Notes under the pieces: model-generated | Told to the model about the DNA's origin: nothing | The model's input: only the letters and a program-made list of their open reading frames with translations | Databases searched by the model: none | In this document: piece after piece, positions 1 to 7,309 of the stretch | Position numbering within the stretch: position 1 is the first letter of the stretch | How the letters are laid out: each line of letters opens with the position of its first letter | Assembly: GCA_003486385.1 (NCBI GenBank) | Contig: DNFT01000003.1 | Location: 1-19,958 of the forward strand | Direction: 5' to 3' | Length of the DNA stretch: 19,958 nt | Source: Eubacterium sp. | GTDB lineage: Bacteria; Bacillota; Clostridia; Lachnospirales; Lachnospiraceae | Program-made: the position numbers and the translations under genes

Positions 1-92
1 AAGCTTCTCCCAAAAGTCGTGATATGTATAAATATAATACGTTATACACAGCTAGTTATATATAACATGTTTTAACACCCGAATCATAATAT

Positions 93-123
93 AAAAAACC
101 GGGCAGACCTCACGTCCGCCCGG
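93..123 (-). terminator. Intrinsic terminator of the metG-tatD-rsmA operon
   Basis: On the minus strand a 10-bp stem (CCGGGCGGAC pairing with GTCTGCCCGG, one G-T wobble) closes a 5-nt loop at 99-123. It is followed directly by six T residues (93-98). It begins 11 nt after the rsmA stop codon, exactly where a rho-independent terminator is expected. The remaining 92 bases to the window edge are AT-rich and hold only a short palindrome (GTTATATATAAC, 55-66). No gene is visible there. Confidence 0.93.
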
Positions 124-134
124 AGTAAATTACG

Positions 135-1007
135 CTATTTGTTACGTGTAAAAAAATTTGAAAGCTGTGCAAACTGTGCAAGTGTGAGCGCCTCACCGCG
201 TATGCTTGGGCTGACGCCAAGCGATTCAATCGCCTTTGCTATCTGCTCCTTTGTAAGCGTAAGCTCTGTGGAATTGGACAGACCATTTGCAAGGGTCTTC
301 CTTCTCTGGTTAAAGCTCGCGCGTATAAGCCTGAACATAAATTCCGCGTCATCGACCTCAACAGGGCACTGTGCGTGCCTTTTAAGTCTTATGACGGCTG
401 AGCCTACGTTCGGTCTTGGCATGAAGCAAGTCGGAGGCACATTCAGAACTATCTCCGGCTTTGCATAATACTGGACAGCAAGAGACAACGCACCATAGTC
501 CTTCGTTCCCGGACCTACCTGCATTCTGTCTGCGACCTCCCTCTGAACCATTATGGTTATGCTGTCAATCGGCACATGGCTCTCAAAAAGTCCCATAATG
601 ATAGGGGTTGTTATGTAATACGGAAGGTTCGCCACAACCTTTATCGGACGCCCGCCATTCTTTTCTTTTGCAAGCGCCGCAATATCGACCTTCAATATAT
701 CCTCGTTAATTACCGTCACATTGTCATAAGCCGCAAGTGTCTCCTTAAGGATAGGGATAAGGTTGGTGTCAATCTCCACCGCCGCAACCTCACGCGCATT
801 CTCGCACAGAAGCTGTGTCATGGTTCCGATTCCTGGCCCTATCTCAAGGACAAAATCATCCTTCGTCACGCCTGCCTCACGGACTATCTTCTCGACAACA
901 TTACCATCAATGAGAAAGTTCTGCCCGAAACGCTTCTGAAACATGAAACCATATTTGTCTATTATCTCTCTTGTGTTTGTTGGATTTCCAAGATGTTTGT
1001 TTTCCAA
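135..1007 (-). CDS. rsmA: 16S rRNA (adenine1518-N6/adenine1519-N6)-dimethyltransferase RsmA (KsgA)
   Basis: This cytosolic enzyme dimethylates two adjacent adenines in the 3'-terminal hairpin of 16S rRNA (helix 45), using S-adenosylmethionine, late in 30S assembly. The 290-residue product has the family's full length. The SAM-binding loop EIGPGIG is at residues 55-61 and the catalytic adenine-methylase motif NLPYY at 127-131. The N-terminal signature KRFGQNFLID is also clear. The start is TTG, preceded by AGAGGA at good spacing. The next in-frame ATG is residue 22 and would remove conserved sequence, so TTG is preferred. It is the last gene of the metG-tatD-rsmA operon, 88 bases after tatD and just before a terminator. 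This gene order is common in Firmicutes. Loss of RsmA activity typically gives kasugamycin resistance. Confidence 0.97.
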   Translation of the reverse strand: MENKHLGNPTNTREIIDKYGFMFQKRFGQNFLIDGNVVEKIVREAGVTKDDFVLEIGPGIGTMTQLLCENAREVAAVEIDTNLIPILKETLAAYDNVTVINEDILKVDIAALAKEKNGGRPIKVVANLPYYITTPIIMGLFESHVPIDSITIMVQREVADRMQVGPGTKDYGALSLAVQYYAKPEIVLNVPPTCFMPRPNVGSAVIRLKRHAQCPVEVDDAEFMFRLIRASFNQRRKTLANGLSNSTELTLTKEQIAKAIESLGVSPSIRGEALTLAQFAQLSNFFTRNK

Positions 1008-1095
1008 GTTTTTCCTCTTTCTATTTTATAATCCGGAAGTGTACTAGCAAAATTACACAACGTACTGCTGTCACACACTGAGTTTCTCAATTACC

Positions 1096-1881
1096 CTATA
1101 TCCCGAACAGCCTCCGCGCATTCTCGTTCGTGACGGCAATTACCTCTTCCCCGCTCACATTTTTAAGCTGTGCAATCTTCTCCACAACATATGGAAGATT
1201 AAGGGAGCTGTTCCTCCTGCCACGGTTCGGAACAGGCGTAAGATATGGGCTGTCCGTCTCAAGAAGCAGTCTTGACAATGGTGCCAGCTGCACAGTCTCC
1301 ACAAGCTTCTTCGCATTCTTGTAGGTCACAACACCGCCGACGCCAAGATAATATCCGGCATCAAGATACTGCTTTGCCATCTCCGGAGAGTACGAATAGC
1401 AGTGAATTACTCCGCGTAGTGCCTTGTATTCATTGCCCAGAAGGATATCCGCTGTGTCCTTCGCCGCCTCGCGGCTGTGAATTATAACAGGCTTGTCCAC
1501 CTCAAGCGCAAGGTCTAACTGCCTTACGAACCATTTTTTCTGGATGTCCGCCTCAGGCTCATTCCAGTAATAGTCAAGTCCGATTTCGCCCACGGCGACA
1601 ACCTTCTTATTGTGCAGTGCCGCGTACTTCATATACTGTATGAACTCCTCCGTAAGCGGAGCCGTCTCATTCGGATGTACACCCACCGCCGCGTATATAT
1701 AATCGTATTCACCAGCAAGTGCAATGCTGCTCTTAGTCGATTCCATGGAGGCACCGACATTGACAACATACTCTATACCCTTTTCAGGGAGCTCTTTTAA
1801 AAGCTCCCTGCGATCCTCATTGAACGCTTCATCATCATAATGAGCGTGTGATTCAAATATTCCCATGATATTTTCAGCCAT
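1096..1881 (-). CDS. tatD: TatD-family metal-dependent hydrolase / DNase
   Basis: This is a TIM-barrel, metal-dependent hydrolase of the TatD (YcfH/YabD) family. Members are 3'-5' exonucleases or DNA-repair nucleases, and the physiological role in Firmicutes is not settled. All metal ligands are visible: H12 and H14 in the N-terminal HxH, E99 in VGEIGLDYYW, H135 in PVIIHSRE, H160 in VIHCYS and D210 in LETDSPYL. The length of 261 residues is normal. The chosen ATG has only a weak Shine-Dalgarno. An internal ATG at residue 6 would also keep all motifs. The gene lies 16 nt after metG and before rsmA, an arrangement widely kept in Firmicutes, so co-transcription is very likely. Family assignment is secure; the exact substrate is not. 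Confidence 0.95.
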   Translation of the reverse strand: MAENIMGIFESHAHYDDEAFNEDRRELLKELPEKGIEYVVNVGASMESTKSSIALAGEYDYIYAAVGVHPNETAPLTEEFIQYMKYAALHNKKVVAVGEIGLDYYWNEPEADIQKKWFVRQLDLALEVDKPVIIHSREAAKDTADILLGNEYKALRGVIHCYSYSPEMAKQYLDAGYYLGVGGVVTYKNAKKLVETVQLAPLSRLLLETDSPYLTPVPNRGRRNSSLNLPYVVEKIAQLKNVSGEEVIAVTNENARRLFGI

Positions 1882-1897
1882 AGTTTCTTAATTGATA

Positions 1898-3922
1898 TTA
1901 TCCGATGCTTACTCCGTTCGGTACATCCTTCTCCGCTGTGAGAAGCACAGGCTTGCCCTCTGCGTCCTCAGCGCACAGAAGCATGCCCTCTGAGAGCACT
2001 CCCGCAAGCTTGGCAGGCTTTAAGTTAGCGACAACCACAACCTTCTTACCGACCATTTCTTCTGCTGTATAGTAAGGTCTGAGACCGGATACAATCTGGC
2101 GCACCTCGCTACCCATCCTGACCTGTGAGCAGAGAAGCTTTTTTGACTTCTCAACATTCTCACACTTGATAATCTGTCCAATTCTAAGCTGTGTCTTGAA
2201 GAAATCGTCAATGGTAATCTCCGGAGCCTTCTCCACATCGACACCTGCCTCTTTGGAAGCACTGCCGTCCTTGGCGCCGTCGGCTGCCTCAGCGTTGTCC
2301 GCGCTGCTTCCGTCAGCTGCTGCCTCAGCCTCAGCCATCACCTTCTGCTTGGCTCTGATTTCCTCTACCTTCTCCATAACCTCTTTTACATCAAGACGTG
2401 CAAAAAGGATTTCCGGTGCCTCGGTAACCTTGTTTCCTGAAGGATACAGACCGAAGGTATTAAGGCTCTCCTTGCCTCTTGGCTGTGCGTTGAGCTGCTT
2501 TCTGATACGCTCAGCGGTCTCCGGCATGAATGACTCTAAAAGCTCCGCACCGATTAAAATGCTCTCAACAAGGTTGTAGAGAACTGTCTCAAGACGCTCC
2601 TTCTTAGCCTCATCCTTTGCAAGCGCCCAAGGCATAGTCTCATCGATATATTTATTGCATCTCTTAAAGAGATTGAAAATCTCAGTCATGGCGTCCGCAA
2701 CACGAAGCTCCTCCATCTTAGCGTCAACCTTAGCCATTGTTCCAAGAACAAACTTCTTAAGCTCCTCATCGACCTCCTCAGCAACACCTGTGTTATTGAC
2801 AACCCCTCCAAAGTACTTGTTGGACATGGATATTGTTCTGTTTACAAGGTTTCCGAGTGTGTTGGCAAGCTCTGAGTTCATTCTCTCAACCAAAAGCTCC
2901 CATGTAATCACACCATCGTTCTCAAACGGCATCTCATGGAGCACAAAGAAACGAACCGCGTCAACGCCAAATAAATCTACAAGGTCATCCGCATAGATTA
3001 CATTTCCCTTGGACTTGCTCATCTTGCCGTCACCCTGTAAGAGCCAAGGGTGTCCGAATACCTGCTTAGGAAGCGGAAGGTCAAGAGCCATGAGGAAAAT
3101 AGGCCAGTAAATTGTATGGAATCTGATAATGTCCTTGCCGATAAGATGAAGGTCGGCAGGCCAGAACTCATTAAATAACTCACCGTTGCTGCCATCGGCA
3201 TCGTAGCCAAGACCTGTTATATAATTGGTGAGCGCGTCAAGCCATACATATACAACATGCCTGTCATCGAAATCTACCGGAATTCCCCACTTAAATGAGG
3301 TTCTGGACACACACAAATCCTGAAGTCCCGGAAGAAGGAAATTGTTCATCATCTCATTCTTTCTCGATACAGGCTGTATGAACTCAGGGTGTGTGTTGAT
3401 ATAGTCGATAAGCCTGTCCGCATACTTGCTCATCTTAAAGAAGTATGCCTCCTCCTTAGCCGGCTTACACTCTCTTCCGCAATCAGGGCACTTGCCGTCA
3501 ACAAGCTGTGACTCAGTCCAGAAGGACTCACAAGGTGTACAGTACATACCCTCATAATGACCCTTGTAGATATCACCCTTGTCATAGAGCTTCTTGAAAA
3601 TCTTCTGAACCTGCTTCTCATGGTACTCGTCAGTTGTTCTGATAAACTTATCATAGGAGGTATTCATAAGGTCCCAGATTCTCTTTATCTCGCCGGCAAC
3701 ATTATCGACATACTGCTTAGGTGTAACACCTGCTGCCTCTGCCTTTAACTCAATCTTCTGTCCATGCTCATCGGTTCCTGTCTGGAATCTTACATTGTAG
3801 CCCTGAAATCTCTTATATCTTGCAATACTGTCCGCAAGAACGATCTCATAGGTATTGCCTATATGCGGCTTACCTGATGTATAGGCAATGGCTGTTGTGA
3901 TATAATAATTCTTCTTTTCCAT
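1898..3922 (-). CDS. metG: Methionyl-tRNA synthetase (class I)
   Basis: This enzyme charges tRNA-Met with methionine in the cytosol. From the chosen ATG the product is 674 residues. The class I signature HIGN is at 20-23 and KMSKS at 300-304. A zinc knuckle is formed by C128, C131, C145 and C148. The anticodon-binding helical domain follows. The last ~110 residues are an EMAP/Trbp111-type OB fold (FFKTQLRIGQIIKCENVEK onward) used for tRNA binding and dimerisation. A ~40-residue Ala/Asp/Ser-rich linker separates the catalytic part from the OB fold. A GTG four codons upstream (3934) is an alternative start and neither start has a strong ribosome site. It is the first gene of an operon with tatD and rsmA, served by the promoter at 3979-4007. 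The short leader (about 50 nt) leaves no room for a T-box. Confidence 0.97.
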   Translation of the reverse strand: MEKKNYYITTAIAYTSGKPHIGNTYEIVLADSIARYKRFQGYNVRFQTGTDEHGQKIELKAEAAGVTPKQYVDNVAGEIKRIWDLMNTSYDKFIRTTDEYHEKQVQKIFKKLYDKGDIYKGHYEGMYCTPCESFWTESQLVDGKCPDCGRECKPAKEEAYFFKMSKYADRLIDYINTHPEFIQPVSRKNEMMNNFLLPGLQDLCVSRTSFKWGIPVDFDDRHVVYVWLDALTNYITGLGYDADGSNGELFNEFWPADLHLIGKDIIRFHTIYWPIFLMALDLPLPKQVFGHPWLLQGDGKMSKSKGNVIYADDLVDLFGVDAVRFFVLHEMPFENDGVITWELLVERMNSELANTLGNLVNRTISMSNKYFGGVVNNTGVAEEVDEELKKFVLGTMAKVDAKMEELRVADAMTEIFNLFKRCNKYIDETMPWALAKDEAKKERLETVLYNLVESILIGAELLESFMPETAERIRKQLNAQPRGKESLNTFGLYPSGNKVTEAPEILFARLDVKEVMEKVEEIRAKQKVMAEAEAAADGSSADNAEAADGAKDGSASKEAGVDVEKAPEITIDDFFKTQLRIGQIIKCENVEKSKKLLCSQVRMGSEVRQIVSGLRPYYTAEEMVGKKVVVVANLKPAKLAGVLSEGMLLCAEDAEGKPVLLTAEKDVPNGVSIG

Positions 3923-3978
3923 TTGACAAATCACTCTTTTCTTCTATAGTTTTATTAATCAAGGTTATTTATGTCACA

Positions 3979-4007
3979 AGACTACCACAAGTGTTTTTCC
4001 TTGTCAA
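3979..4007 (-). promoter_or_regulatory. Sigma-A promoter of metG-tatD-rsmA
   Basis: On the minus strand a perfect -35 TTGACA (4002-4007) is followed after exactly 17 nt by TAGTCT (3979-3984). A TG sits one base before the -10, making it an extended -10. Transcription would start near 3972, giving a leader of about 50 nt to metG. The hexamer copies CTTGTG at the -10 and just downstream could be a repressor site, but that is only a possibility. Confidence 0.75.
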
Positions 4008-4050
4008 ATAAATACGCTTTCTTACAGATTTTACTGCGCATGTGTGCCGA

Positions 4051-4411
4051 ACTTTCTGCCCACATGACAGTATACGCCCGGCCTGGACTGAGAAATCTGC
4101 TGTCTGTAGAAAATTTCTCTGCCCTCGCGACAGTATACGCCCGGCTTGGACTGAGAAATCTGCTGTCTGCAGGCAATTTCTCTGCCCTCGCACCAGCATA
4201 TCCCCCGGCTTAGGCAGAGAAATCTGCTGTCTGTAGGCAATTTCTCTGCCCTCGCACCAGCATATCCCCGGCTTAGGCAGATAAATCTGCTGTCTGTAGA
4301 AAATTTTTCTGCCCACGCACCAGTATACGCCCGGCTTAGACTGAAAAATCTGCTCCCTGGAATAAATTTCTCTGCCCACAAGACCTCATATCCCCCGGCT
4401 TAGGCAGAGAA
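4051..4411. repeat. 63-bp tandem repeat array with inverted arms (non-coding)
   Basis: Five full units and one partial unit follow one another. The shared TCTGCC motif recurs at 4055, 4118, 4181, 4245, 4308 and 4371, so the period is 63 bp (one unit 64). Each unit carries an arm of type GGCAGAGAAAT and its complement ATTTCTCTGCC. In the best unit these pair as an 11-bp stem (4213-4223 with 4240-4250) around a 16-nt loop. Two subtypes alternate: A has CAGTATACGCCCGGC and a GACTGA arm; B has CAGCATATCCCC and a GGCAGA arm, in order A A B B A B along the plus strand. Several open frames cross the array on both strands only because 63 is a multiple of three; none has gene-like features. With the flanks 4008-4050 and 4412-4437, this accounts for the stretch between the pel locus and metG. 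Confidence 0.9.
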
Positions 4412-4437
4412 GCATCTATTTAATCTCTTTTCTACAA

Positions 4438-5847
4438 CTAATTCAGGAAAAAATAATTCCCCCTGCTCTCCACCTCCATATCAAGCTTCACCTCCGGCAG
4501 CCCTGTGTCCGGGTTCTCTATGCCAACGGCAAGAGCCACCTCTGATTTTCCGGCGTTTTTCGATTCTGCCGGCATTTCCACCAGCCTTCTCCTGTCATCG
4601 TCTGTGAGTGTGAGACGGCACTGTGCACTTTCGCCCGCATAAATATCAGTAAGCCTTATGTCTGTCTCATAGCGGCTCACAACGCTTCCGTCCGAACCGA
4701 TAAGGTATACGCATAACGGCCAGTCAAAATACATCGGTGCTGTTCCGTGATTATTGACAGTCAGCTTTACCACCATGCTTCCGGTGAACCGATTATCAAT
4801 TATCCTACACCTCGAAACGCCGTAACGATAGCCAAGGCTTCCCAGCACCTCATGCACTTCACCGGGATAAGCCTTTTCATCCTTGTTCGCAATAGGACAC
4901 ATCGGACCTATAAAGGTCATGTGCGAGTCTGCCAACAGACTGAGCGTCTCATCCAGCCTGTCCGTCAGCAGCTCAGACATCGGATATGCACTTGTAAACT
5001 CACCACCGACAGGCGCGCTCTTCCACACCTCAGGAACCGCAATAAGCTCCATCGGTGTCTCTGGACCGGAATAGGTTCCGCCCTCGGAAATCCACGAAAG
5101 CCACCTCTCTGTATCCCCAAAGTGGCCTGTCATATCATTATATACACCCATCCCATACTCAGACACATAAGGAAACGGTCTGCGCATAAGAAGCTTTGCG
5201 TTAGGAAATGCAGTCAGATACGGCTCCACATATTCCCTCAGAAGCTCCTCGGGTGGAAGCCTTTTTATACCGTCATCATATTTTACATGCCACTCACCCC
5301 AGTGTCCGACACTTCCAAGCTCTATAAAACAGAAAAAAGAGTCCACTCCATATCTTTCCCCCAGCGCCTTGACCGCCTTAGCATGATACTCTATGAATGT
5401 CCTGTTGGAATAGTCCGGTGAGTACCCCCTTCCGTATGCAGTATCATAGAATGTTCCATCGCCTGTCTTTTCATACAACCAGTCAGGGATATCTATATGT
5501 TCCCCATCGGATGGTTCATCGCACACAAACCTGAAAACAACCTTTTTTCCCGCCGTACGCCATGTATCCAGAAAATTTTCCTCCTCAATTCCCGCGAAAT
5601 CGAACACGCCCTCCTCCGGCTCAAGCTCACGCCATGTGACATCCATATATACCAGAGTATTATCCCCAACAGCGTCAAAATAATCGGCATTCGGTGCAAA
5701 TCCCATCATCGGGTTTCTAAACACAGCGTCCACAGTATCATAGCTGTACGATTTTACACGAACCCTCCTTATAACGGCAATGATGGCTGCCGCCGCAAGT
5801 ATCATAAATAACACGCAAAAAGCTGTCGTTCTTCTTTTATCAACCAT
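4438..5847 (-). CDS. Membrane-anchored DUF4832 TIM-barrel, glycoside hydrolase-like protein
   Basis: The 469-residue protein has one N-terminal membrane helix (about 8-27) and an extracellular region. That region matches the DUF4874/DUF4832 type, a (beta/alpha)8-barrel related to GH42-like glycosidases. It opens with the typical FRNPMMGFAPN segment (43-53). Acidic residues in barrel-end positions are E176 and E185 in FIELGSVGHWGEWH and E283 in APVGGEF; a catalytic pair among them is plausible but not proven. The C-terminal ~130 residues look like a beta-sandwich (GSMVVKLTVNNHGTAPMYF). The start overlaps the DUF4956 stop by 8 nt, so the two are translationally coupled at the end of the pel locus. 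The PelA-like protein of this locus lacks a hydrolase domain, so this protein may supply the polymer-cutting activity. That is inference from context; the substrate is unknown. Confidence 0.85.
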   Translation of the reverse strand: MVDKRRTTAFCVLFMILAAAAIIAVIRRVRVKSYSYDTVDAVFRNPMMGFAPNADYFDAVGDNTLVYMDVTWRELEPEEGVFDFAGIEEENFLDTWRTAGKKVVFRFVCDEPSDGEHIDIPDWLYEKTGDGTFYDTAYGRGYSPDYSNRTFIEYHAKAVKALGERYGVDSFFCFIELGSVGHWGEWHVKYDDGIKRLPPEELLREYVEPYLTAFPNAKLLMRRPFPYVSEYGMGVYNDMTGHFGDTERWLSWISEGGTYSGPETPMELIAVPEVWKSAPVGGEFTSAYPMSELLTDRLDETLSLLADSHMTFIGPMCPIANKDEKAYPGEVHEVLGSLGYRYGVSRCRIIDNRFTGSMVVKLTVNNHGTAPMYFDWPLCVYLIGSDGSVVSRYETDIRLTDIYAGESAQCRLTLTDDDRRRLVEMPAESKNAGKSEVALAVGIENPDTGLPEVKLDMEVESRGNYFFLN

Positions 5848-6523
5848 GGTATTCCCCGTTAAATTCTATCAATGCGGCATCGTTCACCCCCTCAAGGCTC
5901 CTTATCCGCTCCACAAAGCTCTGATTGCCATTCTTACATCTTACCTGCACCGTAAGCTCAGTATTCTCACCCCTTAAAATCTTAGAGCGCACAGTATGCC
6001 TAAGCTTCCCCAGTGCCCTGATGACATTGTCCCCTGCCGCATCACCGACATAATGCACAACAAGCATATACTGATACCCGCCAGCCCCACGGAGGCTGAA
6101 GCATAAGACAAGAGCTATCATTATGGCATACGCAATTCCCGCCAATATGTACATGCTGGCTCCTATCGTGATTCCGGTTGTTATCGCCCAGAACATATAC
6201 ATGAGGTCAAGCGGCTCCTTTATCGCTGTACGATAACGCACAATCGATAGCGCCCCCACCATGCCAAGTGATATGACAATGTTGGTGCTTATCGCCAGCG
6301 TCACCATACTCGTAAGCACCGTCATCCCCACCAGCGTGATTGCATAATTCCTGCTGAAAACAACCCCCTTATAAAATTTCTTATACACCGCATAAATAAG
6401 CAGCCCCATGACAAGTGCCAGCAGAAGATCTGCCGTCATCGTCAGAATAGTCGATAAAGAGATTGCCTGATTATACATCTCCGACTCCAGAACCGATTTC
6501 TTTATGACATCCTTTATACTCAT
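5840..6523 (-). CDS. DUF4956 polytopic membrane protein
   Basis: The 227-residue integral membrane protein has about four or five hydrophobic helices between residues 25 and 145. A cytosolic alpha/beta-like tail follows (about 150-227). The family signature SLGMVGALSIVRYR, with EPLDLMYMFWAI just after, is clear. Its function is not established. The gene follows the VTC-domain gene after 39 nt, has a good ribosome site (AGGGGAAGGG), and overlaps the DUF4832 gene by 8 nt. DUF4956, VTC and CotH genes are commonly found together in bacteria, which suggests one functional unit. In eukaryotic VTC complexes a membrane subunit translocates polyphosphate made by the soluble tunnel domain; a similar partnership here would be inference only. 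Confidence 0.88.
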   Translation of the reverse strand: MSIKDVIKKSVLESEMYNQAISLSTILTMTADLLLALVMGLLIYAVYKKFYKGVVFSRNYAITLVGMTVLTSMVTLAISTNIVISLGMVGALSIVRYRTAIKEPLDLMYMFWAITTGITIGASMYILAGIAYAIMIALVLCFSLRGAGGYQYMLVVHYVGDAAGDNVIRALGKLRHTVRSKILRGENTELTVQVRCKNGNQSFVERIRSLEGVNDAALIEFNGEYHG

Positions 6524-6562
6524 CGCTCTACCCTTCCCCTCTCAATACTACGCATACACTCC

Positions 6563-7309
6563 TCACCCTCTAAGCGGCTCCTTCTGTTTCTCAAGGCACA
6601 TAGTGTATTTTGAGTACGCCATGTACGCACTGTCCGCCACCGGAAGCAGCCTTCTTATCAGCTCCGGCAGGTACTCCGTGAATTTTACCTCCATTATCAG
6701 CATCCCCTCTTCCATAACATACATGACAGGAAGCCCTTTGTCAAAAATATTGTCATTAAACAACCCGGCTCGTATACCGCAGTCAAAGGTGAGCCTCACA
6801 TCTCCGTAGGGATACACGAAAGGTATCCTGTCATAATCCACAATCACCTTCGGACGCATCCCGTTTAACGCACATTGAAAATAAAATTCCCTGCACAGCC
6901 GCTCCTCCCTTTCCGCCAGAAAGCCATATCTGCCGGAAACAATCTGCTCCACCTCAGCTCTGGTAAGCGTTGCCGAGGTCTTGTGTATATACTGCCCCTC
7001 CTTGTGCTTACACTCAAGTTTAATAATACTGTCACTATAGTTGTATATTCTTATCCGATATTTGCTCCTCGCCTCCACACCCGCAAGCTTCTCCTCATAG
7101 GCGCACTCATAACAGTCATCAAAGTACAGGCTTCTAATCATATACCCGGCGTTTACGTGCTCCGTATGCGACTGTGAAGCCGGGCTGCCGTTCCCCGCAT
7201 GTGAATCTGCCTGCATAAACATGCGCACCCTCTCCATAATCGCATTTTTTTCCTGTTCATTTATAAGATATTTTAATTCATGGCGGAATGCACCTGTATC
7301 ACTCCTCAT
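6563..7309 (-). CDS. VTC-type polyphosphate polymerase domain protein (CYTH/TTM superfamily)
   Basis: The 248-residue soluble protein is a complete triphosphate-tunnel (VTC) domain. Tunnel residues expected to bind phosphate chains are present: E11 and K13 in RHELKYL, R85 and R87 in KYRIRIYN, K97, K101 and K103 in KLECKHKEG, R161 after VIVDYD, and E207 with K209 in LIMEVKF. Family members make polyphosphate from ATP; some TTM proteins instead hydrolyse triphosphate. The chosen ATG at 7309 lies six bases after a perfect AGGAGG. GTG 7327 and ATG 7315 lie upstream of or abut that site and are unlikely starts. The gene overlaps the CotH gene's end by 11 nt. No membrane helix is seen, so it probably works in the cytosol, perhaps on the DUF4956 protein. 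Confidence 0.87.
   Translation of the reverse strand: MRSDTGAFRHELKYLINEQEKNAIMERVRMFMQADSHAGNGSPASQSHTEHVNAGYMIRSLYFDDCYECAYEEKLAGVEARSKYRIRIYNYSDSIIKLECKHKEGQYIHKTSATLTRAEVEQIVSGRYGFLAEREERLCREFYFQCALNGMRPKVIVDYDRIPFVYPYGDVRLTFDCGIRAGLFNDNIFDKGLPVMYVMEEGMLIMEVKFTEYLPELIRRLLPVADSAYMAYSKYTMCLEKQKEPLRG

Noticed and set aside
1024..1060. Possible internal promoter before rsmA (TATAAA with TTTTGC about 16 nt upstream)
   Set aside because: The -35 is poor and the operon already has a good promoter upstream of metG.
3935..3972. T-box or other riboswitch upstream of metG
   Set aside because: The leader from the predicted start site is only about 50 nt and shows no T-box sequence or specifier stem.
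3969..4379. Open frames of 64-136 codons on both strands across the 63-bp repeat array
   Set aside because: Period 63 is a multiple of three, so any stop-free frame stays open through repeated units. Frames are open on both strands at once, one 64-bp unit shifts them, and none has a ribosome site or a recognisable domain. Treated as non-coding.
4055..4411. CRISPR array
   Set aside because: Units are similar throughout their 63-bp length, with no unique spacers between short repeats, and no cas genes are present.
4747..5421. 224-codon plus-strand frame opposite the DUF4832 gene
   Set aside because: It is the reverse-strand shadow of a gene with clear domain matches, has no domain of its own, and lies against the direction of every real gene here.
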